Shown one piece after another: positions 32,115 to 44,100 of a stretch of DNA of 64,000 nt. A program made the translations under genes and the position numbers. The stretch covers positions 22,940,001-23,004,000 of the forward strand of contig JBHGNT010000003.1 of assembly GCA_043228905.1 (NCBI GenBank). The letters are read 5' to 3'. A model generated the notes under the pieces. It saw nothing but the letters and a program-made list of their open reading frames with translations. It was not told the origin of the DNA and did no database searches. The DNA is from Azolla caroliniana (lineage: Eukaryota; Polypodiophyta). How positions within the stretch are numbered: position 1 is the first letter of the stretch; each line of letters starts with the position of its first letter.

Positions 32115-33745
32115 ATGCCTAAAGGCAGTGAGAGTTATAAGACAAACCTTCCCTCAACTGAACTTGCAGGTGTAAGATTATTTTGCTATACCATCTTGCT
32201 ACATAAATTTTTTTTGCACTAAAGCAAGATACAAATTGGAAAGGGAAATGGGGATCATGAAGCTCACATCTATGCAAGGTGGAGATGGAGCTGGGAGTTA
32301 TGCTCGAAACTCAGGCCCACAGAATTTTGGGTTTCATGCATATGCGAAGGCTCATCTTCTCGAAGCTGTCCAGTTATATATGGAAAACAATGCTATTGGC
32401 ATTAGGGATACGGATAAGCAGAATGAAGATCATGTAATACAAGTCATGAATCCAAGATTGATTCGAATTGCAGACTATGGATGTGGCTATGGGAGGAATA
32501 CAGTAGAGTATGCATAATTTATCGTTAGTAAACTCTTGGAATTGCATGAGGAAGACAATGAATTCAAAGAAGAAACTGCTCTAAGCAAACCAGAGTTCAC
32601 CAAGGAGCTCCAATATTATTTCGTTGATCTTCCATCAGATGATTTCAACAACTTATTCTGTATGCTACATGATCTTGACTTTGCAACAGTTTTTCAAGGG
32701 TCATTGAAGTTCTTTTGTGCTGGGGTGCCGAGATCCTTCTACAATCATGTTTTACCGGACGGGAGTGTCGATTTTGCTATTACAACCTATGCACTACACT
32801 GGCTTTCGCAGGTTTGATACAGCCATTGAAAGGTTTTGGAGTGAGCTTTCCTAATTAAAATTCTCAAATATGTCTCTCATGCACTCTTGTTTTGGGGATG
32901 TCATATTCTGTAGAGTTAGATAATGGATTTCCTGTTAGAAATCTAGTAAAACTTGTAGCATATCCAATAACCAGAAGAAAATGTTGCATTATTAGGTTCC
33001 AGCAGTGCTTCTCGACAAAAATGCTCAGACTTGGAATGGGGGGCATGTCTGGATTCCAACAGGTGATGGGGCTGCAGCAGCAGCAGTCTCAGAGGCATAT
33101 GCAAAGCAATTCCAAGAGGATGCCAGGAAATTTCTGAGAAATAGAGCTGAGGAGATGAGAAGCAATGGGATGATATTTATACTTTCGACATGTCACGCAC
33201 AAGAAACTAGCCCATTGAAGCATGTACCACGAAGCGACATACACGGTGGCTATTTTGAACAAGCATGGAATGAACTAGTTGAACAGGTATGTCCATTATA
33301 TGATTTGAATTTTAAAATCAAGCATTACGCTGTTTTGGTTGTATGCATCGAAGTGCTGATTATAATGAATGTTTTCATTCATCTACAACATTTGATATAT
33401 AGGGTATCATCGAGGCTTCGGAGAGGGATACGTTCAACGTGCCGTACTACAACTTCTCTCGAAGGGAATTTGAAGAGGCCTTAGAAAGTGTGGTGGAGCT
33501 AGAGCTGTTGGATCTTCATGTACTCGCGAAAGGTGATCGATGGTCTGCTCTCGCATCCTCCTTTATTTGGAGAGCTTTGGAGTTCTTTCCTTCGAAGCCT
33601 CAATCAGCCTCTTGTGGATGCTCACATTGGCAAGAAGCGGGCAGGTCAACTCTTCGATCGATTGAGAGTAATAGCTACCGAGAATGCCCGTGGCATTAAA
33701 AACATCGTTTGTGACCTCTTGATTGCCATTATTCGAAAGAAATGA
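32115..33745 (+). pseudogene. SABATH-family carboxyl methyltransferase, damaged
   Basis: SABATH enzymes transfer a methyl group from S-adenosylmethionine to carboxyl groups of small plant acids (salicylate, jasmonate, gibberellins and others) in the cytosol. Likely exons are 32115-32169, 32225-32811, 32996-33286 and 33403-33745, with GT/AG junctions and phases 1, 0, 0. Exon 2 has GGDGAGSYARNSGPQ and the SAM-binding ADYGCGYGRNT, then FNNLF, FFCAGVPRSFYNHVLPDGSV and YALHWLSQ. Exon 3 has TWNGGHVWI. Exon 4 ends ARGIKNIVCDLLIAIIRKK. A TAA at 32515-32517 lies in frame inside exon 2, and exon 4 needs a frame change between about 33545 and 33590. Both would destroy the protein unless they are sequencing errors. 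Exon 1 is the least certain. The substrate cannot be inferred. Confidence 0.82.
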
Positions 33746-35354
33746 TTTGAAAGAAAGAGCAATATTTAGTTTGAAGCCATGAAATGAAAGATTATAAGGA
33801 ATTTCCCGTATAGTTGTGGTGATCTCTTGATCATAGTGTTACTTCTTAGTCTGCATGTGAAAAAAACTATTAGACTCTTAATTTCTGCAAATCCAAGAAC
33901 TCATGTTGTAATCCAAAAAAATCAGCATTTATTTCATAATAAAAATCATCCACAACAAGCAACTGTGTCACAGTCAAGAGATACAAAGAAGAAATTGAAC
34001 TGAAACATAACTAAAATAGAGAGAACAATTAAAATGAACGAAGTCAATTATGAGATGAATAAGAAGACACAAGGGATTAAAATATATATCACATGGAGGA
34101 AGATTTGAGCAGCTTTAAATCAAGAAGGAAGGCTATGAGAAGACAATGCATAAGAATGTGCATGTGGGAAAGGAAGGATGGGAGCATGTACCAAGTTGCC
34201 ATATACCAAGTTCTTGGGTGACAGTTTCTACTTATACCCATTCGGAGTTCCGTGATCTGACGTGCCATAACATGCTCCAATTATGACCGAGTTTGCGGGC
34301 ATAAATCAGATTACCGCCAACCATTGGATATGTGCGCTAATCTGGAAATTGAGGTTTTGGGCTTATGTCAAAACCCAAACACCGAAACCCGATGCCAAGG
34401 TCATAGACACAATTATAGATAATACAAAGATTGAGAGTTTCTAGACATGCATACAGAATGCCAAGAGTGGTAGCAATTCTAATCATGCAAAATGTTCAAG
34501 ATTCTGCACTTTATTAACTGTGCCACACTTGTCTACTTGTCTTTAGCACAGAAAAGGATCTCTCGACCTCTATGATGTTCTCCATGAGAAACACTTCAAA
34601 TGGTTCGGTTCATCATAATTATCAGGTGATCTAGTTTCACATCGGACTATCCTGATTTTGTTCAAACATTTGGTGTCTACTTCTTTGATTGGATCCATCA
34701 GCAATTGGCCAATCAATGTCTGGGTTTTCCGCAATGTCGTGCGATAAGCTTCTGGATCTGATCTTCTTGGTTTTAGACTGTTGTTGGACCCACTATGATA
34801 GTGGGACCTATCTTCTCTTCTCTTGGCATCTTTCCACATAGTTTAAACTTGAGCTTTGGAGGATTAGGTGGCCATGTTGTTGGGGTTTGGTTGGCATATA
34901 AGATCTTTATATGCTAGTACAATTTACTCGTGATTATGATGAATTAATCAACTTGAGTAGAAATATCCTTGTTCTTCAGACCTTGATTGCAAATGATGAT
35001 CATAGAGCAAGAAGTATGTGAAAACATGCATGAGTATACCAAGAAAGGTAACATCATGTGTATATGGGCAATGGAATTGCTCATATTTTTACTGACTACT
35101 ATACAAGGGGCATGTATCTTTGTGATCTTTTGAAGAACAAAAAGGCAACCATAAATGTGACATAAAACACGTGTTAGAAATCGCTATATTTACCATCACT
35201 TGCAAAACTTAGTATCACTTCTAACTAGAATGCAATGATAAATTTCATGGTAAACAAACACTACATTTAGGTTCGGTATGTTTCAAATACTCAAAAAACA
35301 ATATGCAAAATGGAGGATCCAAAATCCCCCGCTTTCCATATATTCAAAATCTGG
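33746..35354. other. Intergenic, no gene supported
   Basis: Frames at 34089-34280 and 34570-34839 (minus) are short and unrecognised. The DNA is mixed AT-rich sequence without clear repeat structure. A weak similarity of 34360-34860 to transposon leaders cannot be substantiated. Confidence 0.45.
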
Positions 35355-36121
35355 TGTTACTCCCCGTCATTGAGTGAAAATAGAGCGCTCCGCACTCTCT
35401 TCCTCCTCATACAGTGAGTTGTCCACCTTGATTTGGTTTAGCGTTGTGATAGGATACAATCCTTCAAATATACATACACATACACACACATACATTATCT
35501 TTCATCCATCAATCATACACGTACACTCCTTTAAATATATAGATAATGTTCCATGCATACAATTATACACACATAGTTGTAAGTGGTTCAACATACATAC
35601 AAGTACACATATACATTATGTTTATACAATCATACACATATGGTCCTTCATCAACATTAATTCATATACATACAATCTTATAGGCATACAAACATGTAAA
35701 CATATGTACTCATATGTTTGGATAGAGTAGGGACAATCATTCAAATACATGTACACAATGCAAAGGGACTACCCAACAGTTAGTCCCAATGGCCAGTTGT
35801 GGCCTTATATGAGGAGGATCATTTTCCTCATTTTCACCATTTCCGATTTCTGGGATCCACTTATATATATATTAATAATATATATATGCTCAAGGAGTGT
35901 GGGCACTCTCTCTTTCTCTCTAGTTGTTTTGGTAGTTACCTTGACGTATCGCAATTCGGCTCGACTTGTCCCTAAGTTTTGGTTTTGCCCTAAGTTTTCG
36001 ATGGCTAAAAACCTCTTGAATTTGAAACTTAACATATGAGCATGTTCTACTCCATGTTGTTTCCGTTTTGGGTGTTCTTGTGTGATCTTGGAAATAGGGA
36101 TGTAACAGTTGATATTAGAGC
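35355..36121 (+). repeat. Probable solo or 5' LTR with primer-site relic
   Basis: TGTTACTCCCC at 35355 and GGGATGTAACA ending at 36107 form matching TGTTAC/GTAACA ends, 753 bp. TGATATTAGAGC at 36110-36121 resembles the iMet primer site (10 of 12). Inside are a CATACACATACACAC-rich stretch (35465-35700) and CTCTCTCTTTCTCTC. About 200 bp of possible leader or gag follow to 36320 (frames broken), and no 3' LTR is seen, so the element is truncated. Confidence 0.55.
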
Positions 36122-37449
36122 AAGAACATGAGTTGGAGGGGAGAAAATGTTGAAGGAGGAAGCTTATGAGGATTTGAAAGAAATATTGATGAAGGCACTG
36201 GATCGGAATCGGAAATGGAGACGATTGCGAGAGAGGGAACCCTATAGAGATTGTGATTGCGCAATTGGTCAAGATCTTGAAGGAGCCAATGAAGGTGTCA
36301 TTGGAATAAGAAATCATTATGTATAACGATAGGTATTTTAACTTATTGTTTCCTAAAGAAAATACATACATTTATCTATTCCTCACGTATATTTATGTGG
36401 AAATATTATCTTTTTACTTTTGAGAAAGTTGTATGTACATATTGGAGACATGTTTTTGTAAGGTGGTATTATTTTGCGTGTCCACTCCTAGGCTATTGTT
36501 TTTTTATAGAATAATGACAAACAAGACATTGTCAACGGAGCCTTCAAATTACTTTCAAATACAAAGCACACCATGAGCAAAATGCTAGATCATTATTTTC
36601 AACTACAAAGCACACCAGGAGCAAAACACTCTCATTATTTTCAAACACAAAGCACACCACAAGTAGAACACACTCATTATTTTCGGATACAAATTAAGTA
36701 CACAGATGTATGAGTTATATGTTGGATTGATCGATTGATGAATGATATCGTTCTATAAAGGTTTACGGTAGGAAGGTTTTGTCGAGTAGTTTAAGCCTAG
36801 GAAGAAACCCCACACTAGAGTCCAGTAGTATGTACATAATAATGTCTACTCACACAACAAAAACCATGGAGGCTCTGAGGAAGCAGAATGGTGGATAGAA
36901 GGGTGGTCTTCCCTGAACCAATAAACAATGGAAGTTAGGATAGCCAAAATTAGGAGAGAATAGGTAAGATAAGTATAATATATTTTAGGGTTTGTGGTTC
37001 AAGAAAGAAATTTCCTGCATATGGATCTCCCCTTAAATTTGGCGGCATCCCGGAGGTACTCTACTCGTTGTAGCCATTTTTTTTCAAACGCAGAAGAAAG
37101 ATCACCACGAGTTGGAACGATAAGCACTAGTGAGTATAATTCGATATTTGATATGTTATATATGCAAAATAAGGTAAACTAATCAATCAGATTAGCCGTG
37201 ATTTGGTTTGAATCTTCGTAATCAATCCATGCATTTGCGATTTTGATTTGAAACTTCCGTAATCAATCCAGGCATCTGTGTGGAGGACTAATGGAATAAG
37301 TGGCACCCCAATTAATTTGTTGTAATAAGATTTGACTAATGAGTGATATATTCATAATAAGTGAATGATCATACTGCAATGCAATCAAAGCACTAACTAC
37401 CATGTGGTTCAAAACCTCCTAGTTTTGGACATTTATAGATTTGCAAAAT
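36122..37449. other. Interval with a ~43-bp tandem repeat
   Basis: CAAAGCACACCA recurs at 36562, 36606 and 36648 with CATTATTTTC between copies, a ~43-bp repeat of about 3.5 units (36535-36690). Otherwise there is no gene. A frame at 36994-37182 is not recognised. Confidence 0.6.
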
Positions 37450-38295
37450 TGTTGGGGTTTCCACTCAAGTGGAGCCCACATCCACTGGAGTCGGCTGAGC
37501 ATCGAACAGTCGTGGGGCCAAAAAGGAGAAAAGTAATAATTATTTATAATTATATATACATATGTTTTTTGGTGTGTGTCTTTTTTGTGTGTGTGTGAAC
37601 ACAGGTATGTAGACGTTGGAAAACAAGGAGAAAAATATAAAAAAGGAGAAGAGGGAAAATAGAGTGCAATCTGATTTTCTGAGAGTATAGAGAGCACAAA
37701 CAAAAAACTAAGGGAAGAAAGAAAACAGAGAGAGAGAAACAAAAAACGAAAGAGCGAGCAAGAGGAAGAGTGAACTACTGTCGCAGATGCAAAGTCTTGC
37801 GAGGGACTATATGTGCTATCGAATAACCACAATTGAACAACTCCTGTCCTGTCTACATGTTTCAGGTTTCTTCATTTTATGTTTTTCTAATTTCCGTTTT
37901 CTTTGCTTTTCTATCCACCCAGTTGGGTGAGGAATTATAATCTAGGTGATTGTTGTATCCACCCAATCGGGTGAAAATTGTAGCCCAAGGCTGTTGCCTT
38001 GAGGCTAGGACATTTTTCTACTCAAAACCTAGAGAGTTCGTACTCATTTGTACCCACTATTGTGTAGCCAAGGTTGTTTCCTTGAAGTAGATACATTCCT
38101 CTAGTGAGGTCGTATTTCACTGTACTCCAAATTATAATGAAGTTGTTTGAAACCTACGGTTCCCGTGGTTTTTCCCTATTTTGGGTTTTCCACGTTAAAA
38201 ATCTTGGTGTACTCTCATTTCCGTCTTGTGGTTTCATCTGGTGTTAATTGTGTTTGAAATTTTAATCATCCTGATTCAACTCCATATTCCCATCA
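37450..38295 (+). repeat. Copia-F 5' LTR
   Basis: TGTTGGGGTTTCC opens the LTR and CATATTCCCATCA closes it, 846 bp. TATATATACATATG at about 37551 is a possible TATA region. An A/G-rich stretch with GAGAGAGAGAAAC lies at 37727-37740, and TTTTCCCTATTTTGGGTTTTCC near the 3' end is typical of copia LTRs. The primer site starts two bases after the end. Confidence 0.75.
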
Positions 38296-38341
38296 AGTGG
38301 TATTAGAGCCGAGGTTCATACCTTGCACAGAGATTTGGAAT

Positions 38342-39220
38342 ATGGATGAATCATTATGGGGGGTGATTAAATTGACCAGAGCCAACTACTCCATTTGGAA
38401 ATCCAAAATGAGAGACATGTTGGTGTGTAAGGACATGTGGTTGCCCATACTACATGGGATAAGCAAACCCGAGAACATAGATACATCAACTTGGGATACA
38501 ATGCATCTAAAAACAACATCATACATATGTTGTTTTATAGTTATGAGTCTATATAACAATTTCGTTGATGAAATCAGAGCAGATGAGTTATGGGGGAAAA
38601 TCGAAACTATGTTTTAGACTAAAAATGCCTTAAATAAAGTCTCGGTGTTCAGGAAACTCGTAAGACTCAGATACCAAGATGGCTCTAGTATGACAGAGCA
38701 TCTTAACACATTTCAAGGACTTATAAGTCAAACAATCTCTCTAGATATATCTGTAGCAAATGAGGTGTGGACTTTGCTATTGTTAGGCTCTCTCCTAGAT
38801 AGTTGGGAAATCCTTGTTGTGACGCTTGGGACCGCAACACAACAAAAAGAGCTAACATTGGACATGCTTAAGTCGAGTCTTCTACATGAAGAAGCATGAC
38901 GAAAGGAGCATGAGTCCAACTTTGACCGTAAAGCCTTAGTCATAGAAAACAACTCCTCTAGAGGAAGAAGCCATGCTAGGGGTCTACAAAATCACAGAAA
39001 TAATCCTAAGGGGAGGTCAAAGTCTAGAAGTAGAAAAGACTTCAAGAAAGATTTTTCATGTCGTTATTGTGGTGGTTCAAACCATTATGAGAGAGACTGT
39101 TGGAAGAAAAAGAAAGACCAAAAGAAAGGAACCACCGACAATAAGAGCAATGACCCCACTACAGCCACTTGTGATGGTGACATTGTCATTGCCTGTGATG
39201 ATGCGTGTGTTAGCTTAGCA
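38342..39220 (+). pseudogene. Copia-F Gag
   Basis: The frame starts MDESLWGVIKLTRANYSIWK. A TAG near 38616 interrupts it after KIETMF, and it resumes as FRKLVRLRYQDGSSMTEHLN, DSWEILVVTLGT and LTLDMLKSSLLHEEA with another stop. A CCHC knuckle follows in the same phase (CRYCGGSNHYERDC, about 39060-39101). It is collinear with the intact gag of Copia-C. Confidence 0.8.
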
Positions 39221-39224
39221 TGAC

Positions 39225-40157
39225 AACAAACTGATTGGATTATTGACTCGAGAGCCTCGTATCACATTACTCCATACCGAGAGATGTTCTTGTCATATGC
39301 CGGTGGTGACTTTGGCAAAGTCAAAATGGCTAACCACGGCATAACAAAGGTTGTTGGCATAGGAAATATAAATCTAACCACGGACACGGGTTGCAAACTA
39401 GTATTAAATGAAGTTAGGCATGTAGCGGACATTCGACTGAATATTATTTCAGCCAGTAAGCTTGATGATGAGGGTTACAAAAATTCCTTCGGTGAAGGAA
39501 AATGGAAGCTCATCAAAGGCTCGCTAGTATTAGTAAGATGCCTAAAACAGAATTCCCTCTATGTAATGCGTGCTATGGTGTCTAGTGGAGAGGTGAATGT
39601 AGCCGATAAGGAAGTCCATATTGAATTGTGGCACAAGAGACTTGGGCACATGAGTCAAAAAGGACTCGAGGTGCTAGCTAGAAAGAACATCCTACCTGAG
39701 ATAAGAGGTATGCACTTGGAGGCTTGTGTTGATTGTTTGTCCGGTAGACAACACAGAGTCGCTTTTCAACATTTGCCCCCAAAAAGAAAATCCCAGCCAC
39801 TAGAATTGGTGCACATTGACTTGTGCTATATGAAAGATAAGACTCTAGGGGAGGCATTGTACTTTGCCACATTTATTGATGACTTTCTCAAGGAAATTGT
39901 GGTGTTTTGCATTGAGGACTAAAGATCAAGTCTTTGAGATCTTTAAAAACTTCCATGTAAGTGTGGAAAGGGAAACTAGGAGAAAACTTAAATGCATCCG
40001 TGTGGATAATGGGGGTGAGTACCAAGGACAATTTGAACAATACTATCGCGAGCATGGGATCAAGGTAGAGAGGAGTGTTCCCAAAACACCTCAACACAAT
40101 GGTGTGGCTAAGAGGATGAATAGGACAATTTGTGAGTGGATAAGATGTATGCTATGT
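39225..40157 (+). pseudogene. Copia-F protease and integrase, truncated
   Basis: The protease signature is mutated (IDSRASYHIT in place of DSGAS). GAG-pre-integrase is clear (ELWHKRLGHMSQKGLEVLA, then CVDCLSGRQH). Integrase follows (LVHIDLC, then a frameshift near 39885, then IRVDNGGEYQGQF and PKTPQHNGVAKRMNRT). All three catalytic acidic positions can be located except that the glutamate is replaced by lysine (VAKRMN). The sequence leaves the family at CMLCE near 40157. Confidence 0.8.
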
Positions 40158-40404
40158 GAGAAGTCAAGCTCATACAGAAAAGGACTTGAACACATGACAT
40201 ATGTGTTCATAATTATTTGATTTAACTATACTACTATTATTGATTTGTTATATTATATTATTCAATAATCAATATTAGTTAATGATAAAGGTAATTGCAT
40301 GTCATAATAGATGCATGTAAAAGTGGTTTGCATGCAGAAAAAGCGTGTCTAACAAGTGGTGTTCATGCAGAAAGTTCTTCACTAGTAACCATATATAGAG
40401 TTTT
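40158..40404 (+). repeat. Copia-G 5' LTR, left part
   Basis: TGTGAGAAGTCAAGCTC at 40158 resembles the starts of copia LTRs here (TGTTGAGATATCAAGCTC). A TATATAGAG box at about 40392-40400 precedes GTTTT, the target site of Copia-C. The LTR continues at 51717. The start is inferred from where Copia-F homology stops. Confidence 0.5.
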
Positions 40405-41182
40405 TGTTAAACACAGTGCTCGGCTACGACCGAGGAATAGGATCAACTCACAGAAAAACAGGAAATACAAAATACACGAAGACAACAGAGAGAAAGGTAC
40501 ACAGGATGTTTTACGTGGAAAACCCTAAATGGGAAAAAACCACGGGAGTCCTCAAACTCCAACTATCACTATAAACAGAGATGTACAATGGTAAAGCTAC
40601 AAGGCAACAACCTTGAGCTCACTGTCTTCGCCACAGGCGGCGGCAATACACAGAGGCGTCGACCTCTTCCTTTCTCTCTCTTTCTCTCTCGGCTGCTCTC
40701 ACTTCGCTCCCTTGGCAGAAAACATAAAATGAGCAACAACATTTAAACTGTTTGCCCTAAGTCATATTTATACACATATGACTTTCGGGCTATTTACAAA
40801 TATAGCCTCAAGGGCTCTTGGCAAACATATTCACAAATATGTCCCCGCATCCGGATCTCTCTCCGGGTACATTCGTCATCCGGCTCCGTAACCGGGGTCT
40901 TCATCATCCGGCTCCGTAACTGGGGTCTTCAGCATCCGGCTCCGTAACCGGGGTCTTCATCATCCGGCTCCGTAGTCGGGGTCTTCAGCATCCGGCTTCG
41001 TAACCGGGGTCTTCATCATCCGGCTCCGTAACCGGGGTCTTCAGCATCCGGCTCCGTAACCGGGGTCTTCATCATCCGGCTCCGTAGTCGGGGTCTTCAG
41101 CATCCGGCTCCGTAACCGGGGTCTTCATCATCCGGTTCCCGGATATCCGACCATCCCATCCGGAGGGACCGTAATCCCAACA
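40405..41182 (-). repeat. Copia-C 3' LTR with nine 28-bp units
   Basis: This 778-bp LTR (plus strand TGTTAAACACAG...ATCCCAACA) contains nine tandem 28-bp units starting CATCCGGCTCCGTAACCGGG between about 40878 and 41132. Variants ending TCAT and TCAG mostly alternate. Each unit holds two CCGG sites. The 5' LTR has only five units, and four units (112 bp) account exactly for the length difference between the LTRs. Confidence 0.95.
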
Positions 41183-41192
41183 AACTCCCCCT

Positions 41193-44100
41193 TCACTTCG
41201 GCATTGGATGTCTCTCCAATCCGATCCTTTTCCGGCATGCTTCCAGCTTGTCGGGTGTGAGTACCTTGGTCAGCATATCCGACCCGTTCTCGTCCGTGTG
41301 GATCTTCGTCAGCATGAACTCCTTGTCTTCTATCCTTTCCCGGATCCAGTGGTATCTACGCTGGATGTGTTTCGTCCGGGAATGGTAGGCCGCGTTCTTC
41401 GCAAGGTGGATGGCACTCTGACTATCGCAGTAGAGCCGGCACTCCTCCTGCCGGATACCGAGCTCTCTAATGAAGTCCTTCATCCATATTATTTCCTTGC
41501 CGGCTTCAACAGCCGCCATGTACTCCGCCTCCGTGGTTGACAACGCAACCGTCTTCTGCAATCTCGACTGCCACGAAACGGCTCCCCCTGCATATGTCAT
41601 TACATACCCTGATGTAGACCGGCTGGTATCCGCATCAGCCGACATGTCCGAATCGGTAAATCCATCGAGTTCGGGCTTACCGGAGCCGAATCGGAGGCAC
41701 ATGTTCGAAGTGCCCTTTAAGTATCGGAGTATCCATTTGACCGCGTTCCAGTGCTCTTTGCCCGGATTGCTCATGTACCGGCTCACCACTCCGACTGCGT
41801 ATCCTATGTCCGGTCTTGTGCACACCATTGCGTACATCAAGCTTCCGACGGCAGAGGCATATGGTACTTTCATCATGTCCTCTTTCTCAGCCTTTGTCTT
41901 GGGGCTTTGCTTGCTGGACAACTTGCAGTTTGCCGGGAGGGTTGATCCGACCGGTCTTGCTTCCGACATGTTGAACCGGTGAAGCACCTTTGTCACGTAC
42001 TTCTCCTGTGACAGCCACAACTGCTTCTTCTTCCGGTTCCGGATGATGTGCATCCCTAGTATTTGTCTCGCCGGACCCAGGTCCTTCATTGAGAAAGTTC
42101 GGTGAAGCGCTTTCTTCAGCATCCGTATCTTGGCCTGGTCCCGTCCGACGATCAACATGTCGTCCACGTACAGGAGGAGTATTAGAGAGTCTCCTCCTTC
42201 GAATTTCTTCACAAACACGCAGTGATCGGACTGCGTTTTGTGGTACCCTTCGTCGGTCATGAAGGAGTCGAACTTCCGGTACCATTGCCGGGGAGCCTGC
42301 TTCAGTCCGTAAAGGCTCTTCTTCAACCGGCATACCAGGTGCTCCTTCCCTTTCTTCTCGAATCCTTCCGGTTGCTGCATGTAGATCTCTTCTTCGAGGT
42401 CACCGTGAAGGAATGCCGTCTTCACGTCCATCTGTTCTACCTCGAGGTCCATGCTTGCCGCTATGCTCAGCACCGTCCGGATGGAGGTCATCTTCACTAC
42501 CGGGGCAAATATCTCGTCGAAGTCGACGCCCTTCTTCTGCTGGAACCCCTTCACCACGATCCTGGCTTTGTATCTCGGGGGGTTTCCGGCATCTCCCGGT
42601 TTCAGCTTGAACACCCACTTGTTTCGAAGTGCCCGCTTTCCTTTCGGCAACTCCACAAGTTCATATGTGTGGTTCTCATGCAGGGAATCCATCTCCTCCT
42701 GCATGGCACTTAACCACCTGCGGCTATGGGTGTCAAGCTTTGCTTCTTCAAAACTCTCCGGCTCCCCCTCGTCGGTTAGCAGCACGTGCTCTGGTTCCGG
42801 AAATCTCCGGGGGGCCCTTCTCTCTCTTAGAGGATATCTCCGTTCCGGAGCTTCGGTGACCGGCTCTTCCGATTCTTCTTCATCCGAATCCATTTCGGGG
42901 TCGGGGCCGGTTCCGGTATCATTTTCATCTTCTTCGGCCGGTTCTGTTTCTTCACCGTCTTCGGCCGGATCGTCGAGTGCTAACCGGTCCCTTGCCGGTC
43001 GGGACTGCTCCTCGTAGAGTTGATCCTCACCGGTCGACTTGGAGCTCTTCATCTTCTTCTCCGACTCCCAGTCGGCGAGTGTCTTGTCCTCCATGAAGAC
43101 GATATCTCGACTCCTGAATATCTTCTTGTCGACCGGGTCCCATACTCGGTAGCCGAACTCGTCGTTGCCGTATCCGAGGAATATGCATGGCCGGGTCTTT
43201 GGATCTAACTTTCCTCTCTGGTCCTTTGCCACATGCACGTATGCGAGACACCCGAACACCTTCAGATGCCGGTAGGACACTTCCTTACCGGTCCACACTT
43301 TCTGCGGCGTGTCTCCGTCCAAAGGTACTGAGGGTGATCTATTTATCACATACGTCGCCGTCGACATTGCCTCAGCCCAAAATCCCTTGGGTAATTTCGC
43401 ATGTGCTAGCATACTCCGGACCCTCTCCATTATGGTCCGGTTCATCCTCTCGGCCAGCCCGTTCAGTTCCGGCGTCTTCGGCACAGTAAACTCGAGCCGG
43501 ATTCCCTTCGAGCGACAGTACTCCACGAACTGCCCCCGGTATTCCCCTCCGTTATCCGCTCGTATCGCTTTCAGCTTCTTGCCGGATTCCCTTTCCACTC
43601 TTGCGTGGAGTTCTTTGAAGACGCACAACACTTGGTCCTTTGTCTTCATCGGTGCCGTCCACAGTTTTCGGCTATGATCATCTATGAATGTTACGAAGTA
43701 CTGGGCTCCGCCATGTGACTTCGTTTCTACCTGACACACATCAGTGTGTACCAACTCCAATGGTACACTACGTCTCGTCGGTGGCCTTGAGTGGAAGGAG
43801 GTTCGGTTCTGCTTACCGGCCAGGCAATCGGTGCACTTCTCCAGGTGCACATGCTTCACTGGAATAAGGTTGTCTTTTGCAAGCCTCTTCATCCCCTTCT
43901 CACTCATGTGGCACAGTCTTTTGTGCCACAGCTCACCGGCAGTGTCGGCTGCCACATTCAGCTCTTCCGGACATAACCGGGCATTCATCAAGTACAGTGT
44001 GTTGTCTTTCCGGGCCCGAGCCACTATCAGGCTCCCCTTGCTGAAGTTCATTACGCCGTTCCGGATGCTACCTGTGTAGCCTTCATCGTCTAGCCTCCCG

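Larger units (their letters stand above)
37450..40157 (+). mobile_element. Copia-F: 5' portion of a Ty1/copia element
   Basis: The element has a 5' LTR (37450-38295), primer binding site TGGTATTAGAGCC (38298-38310), gag, protease and integrase. Homology ends in the integrase at about 40157, where the LTR of Copia-G begins. RT, RNase H and 3' LTR are absent from the window. It belongs to the same broad copia group as Copia-C (similar gag and GAG-pre-integrase) but is much more decayed. Confidence 0.85.

Noticed and set aside
32491-32520. A 21-base GT...AG segment that would remove the stop in the SABATH exon
   Set aside because: It is far shorter than any functional plant intron, so the stop is treated as real or as a sequencing error.
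40878-41132. Regular 28-bp repeats resembling a CRISPR array
   Set aside because: The units are contiguous without spacers, lie inside a retrotransposon LTR of a plant genome and occur in both LTRs. They are a minisatellite.
41208-43677. Plus-strand frames of 100-188 residues
   Set aside because: They are antisense shadows of the intact Copia-C pol gene.
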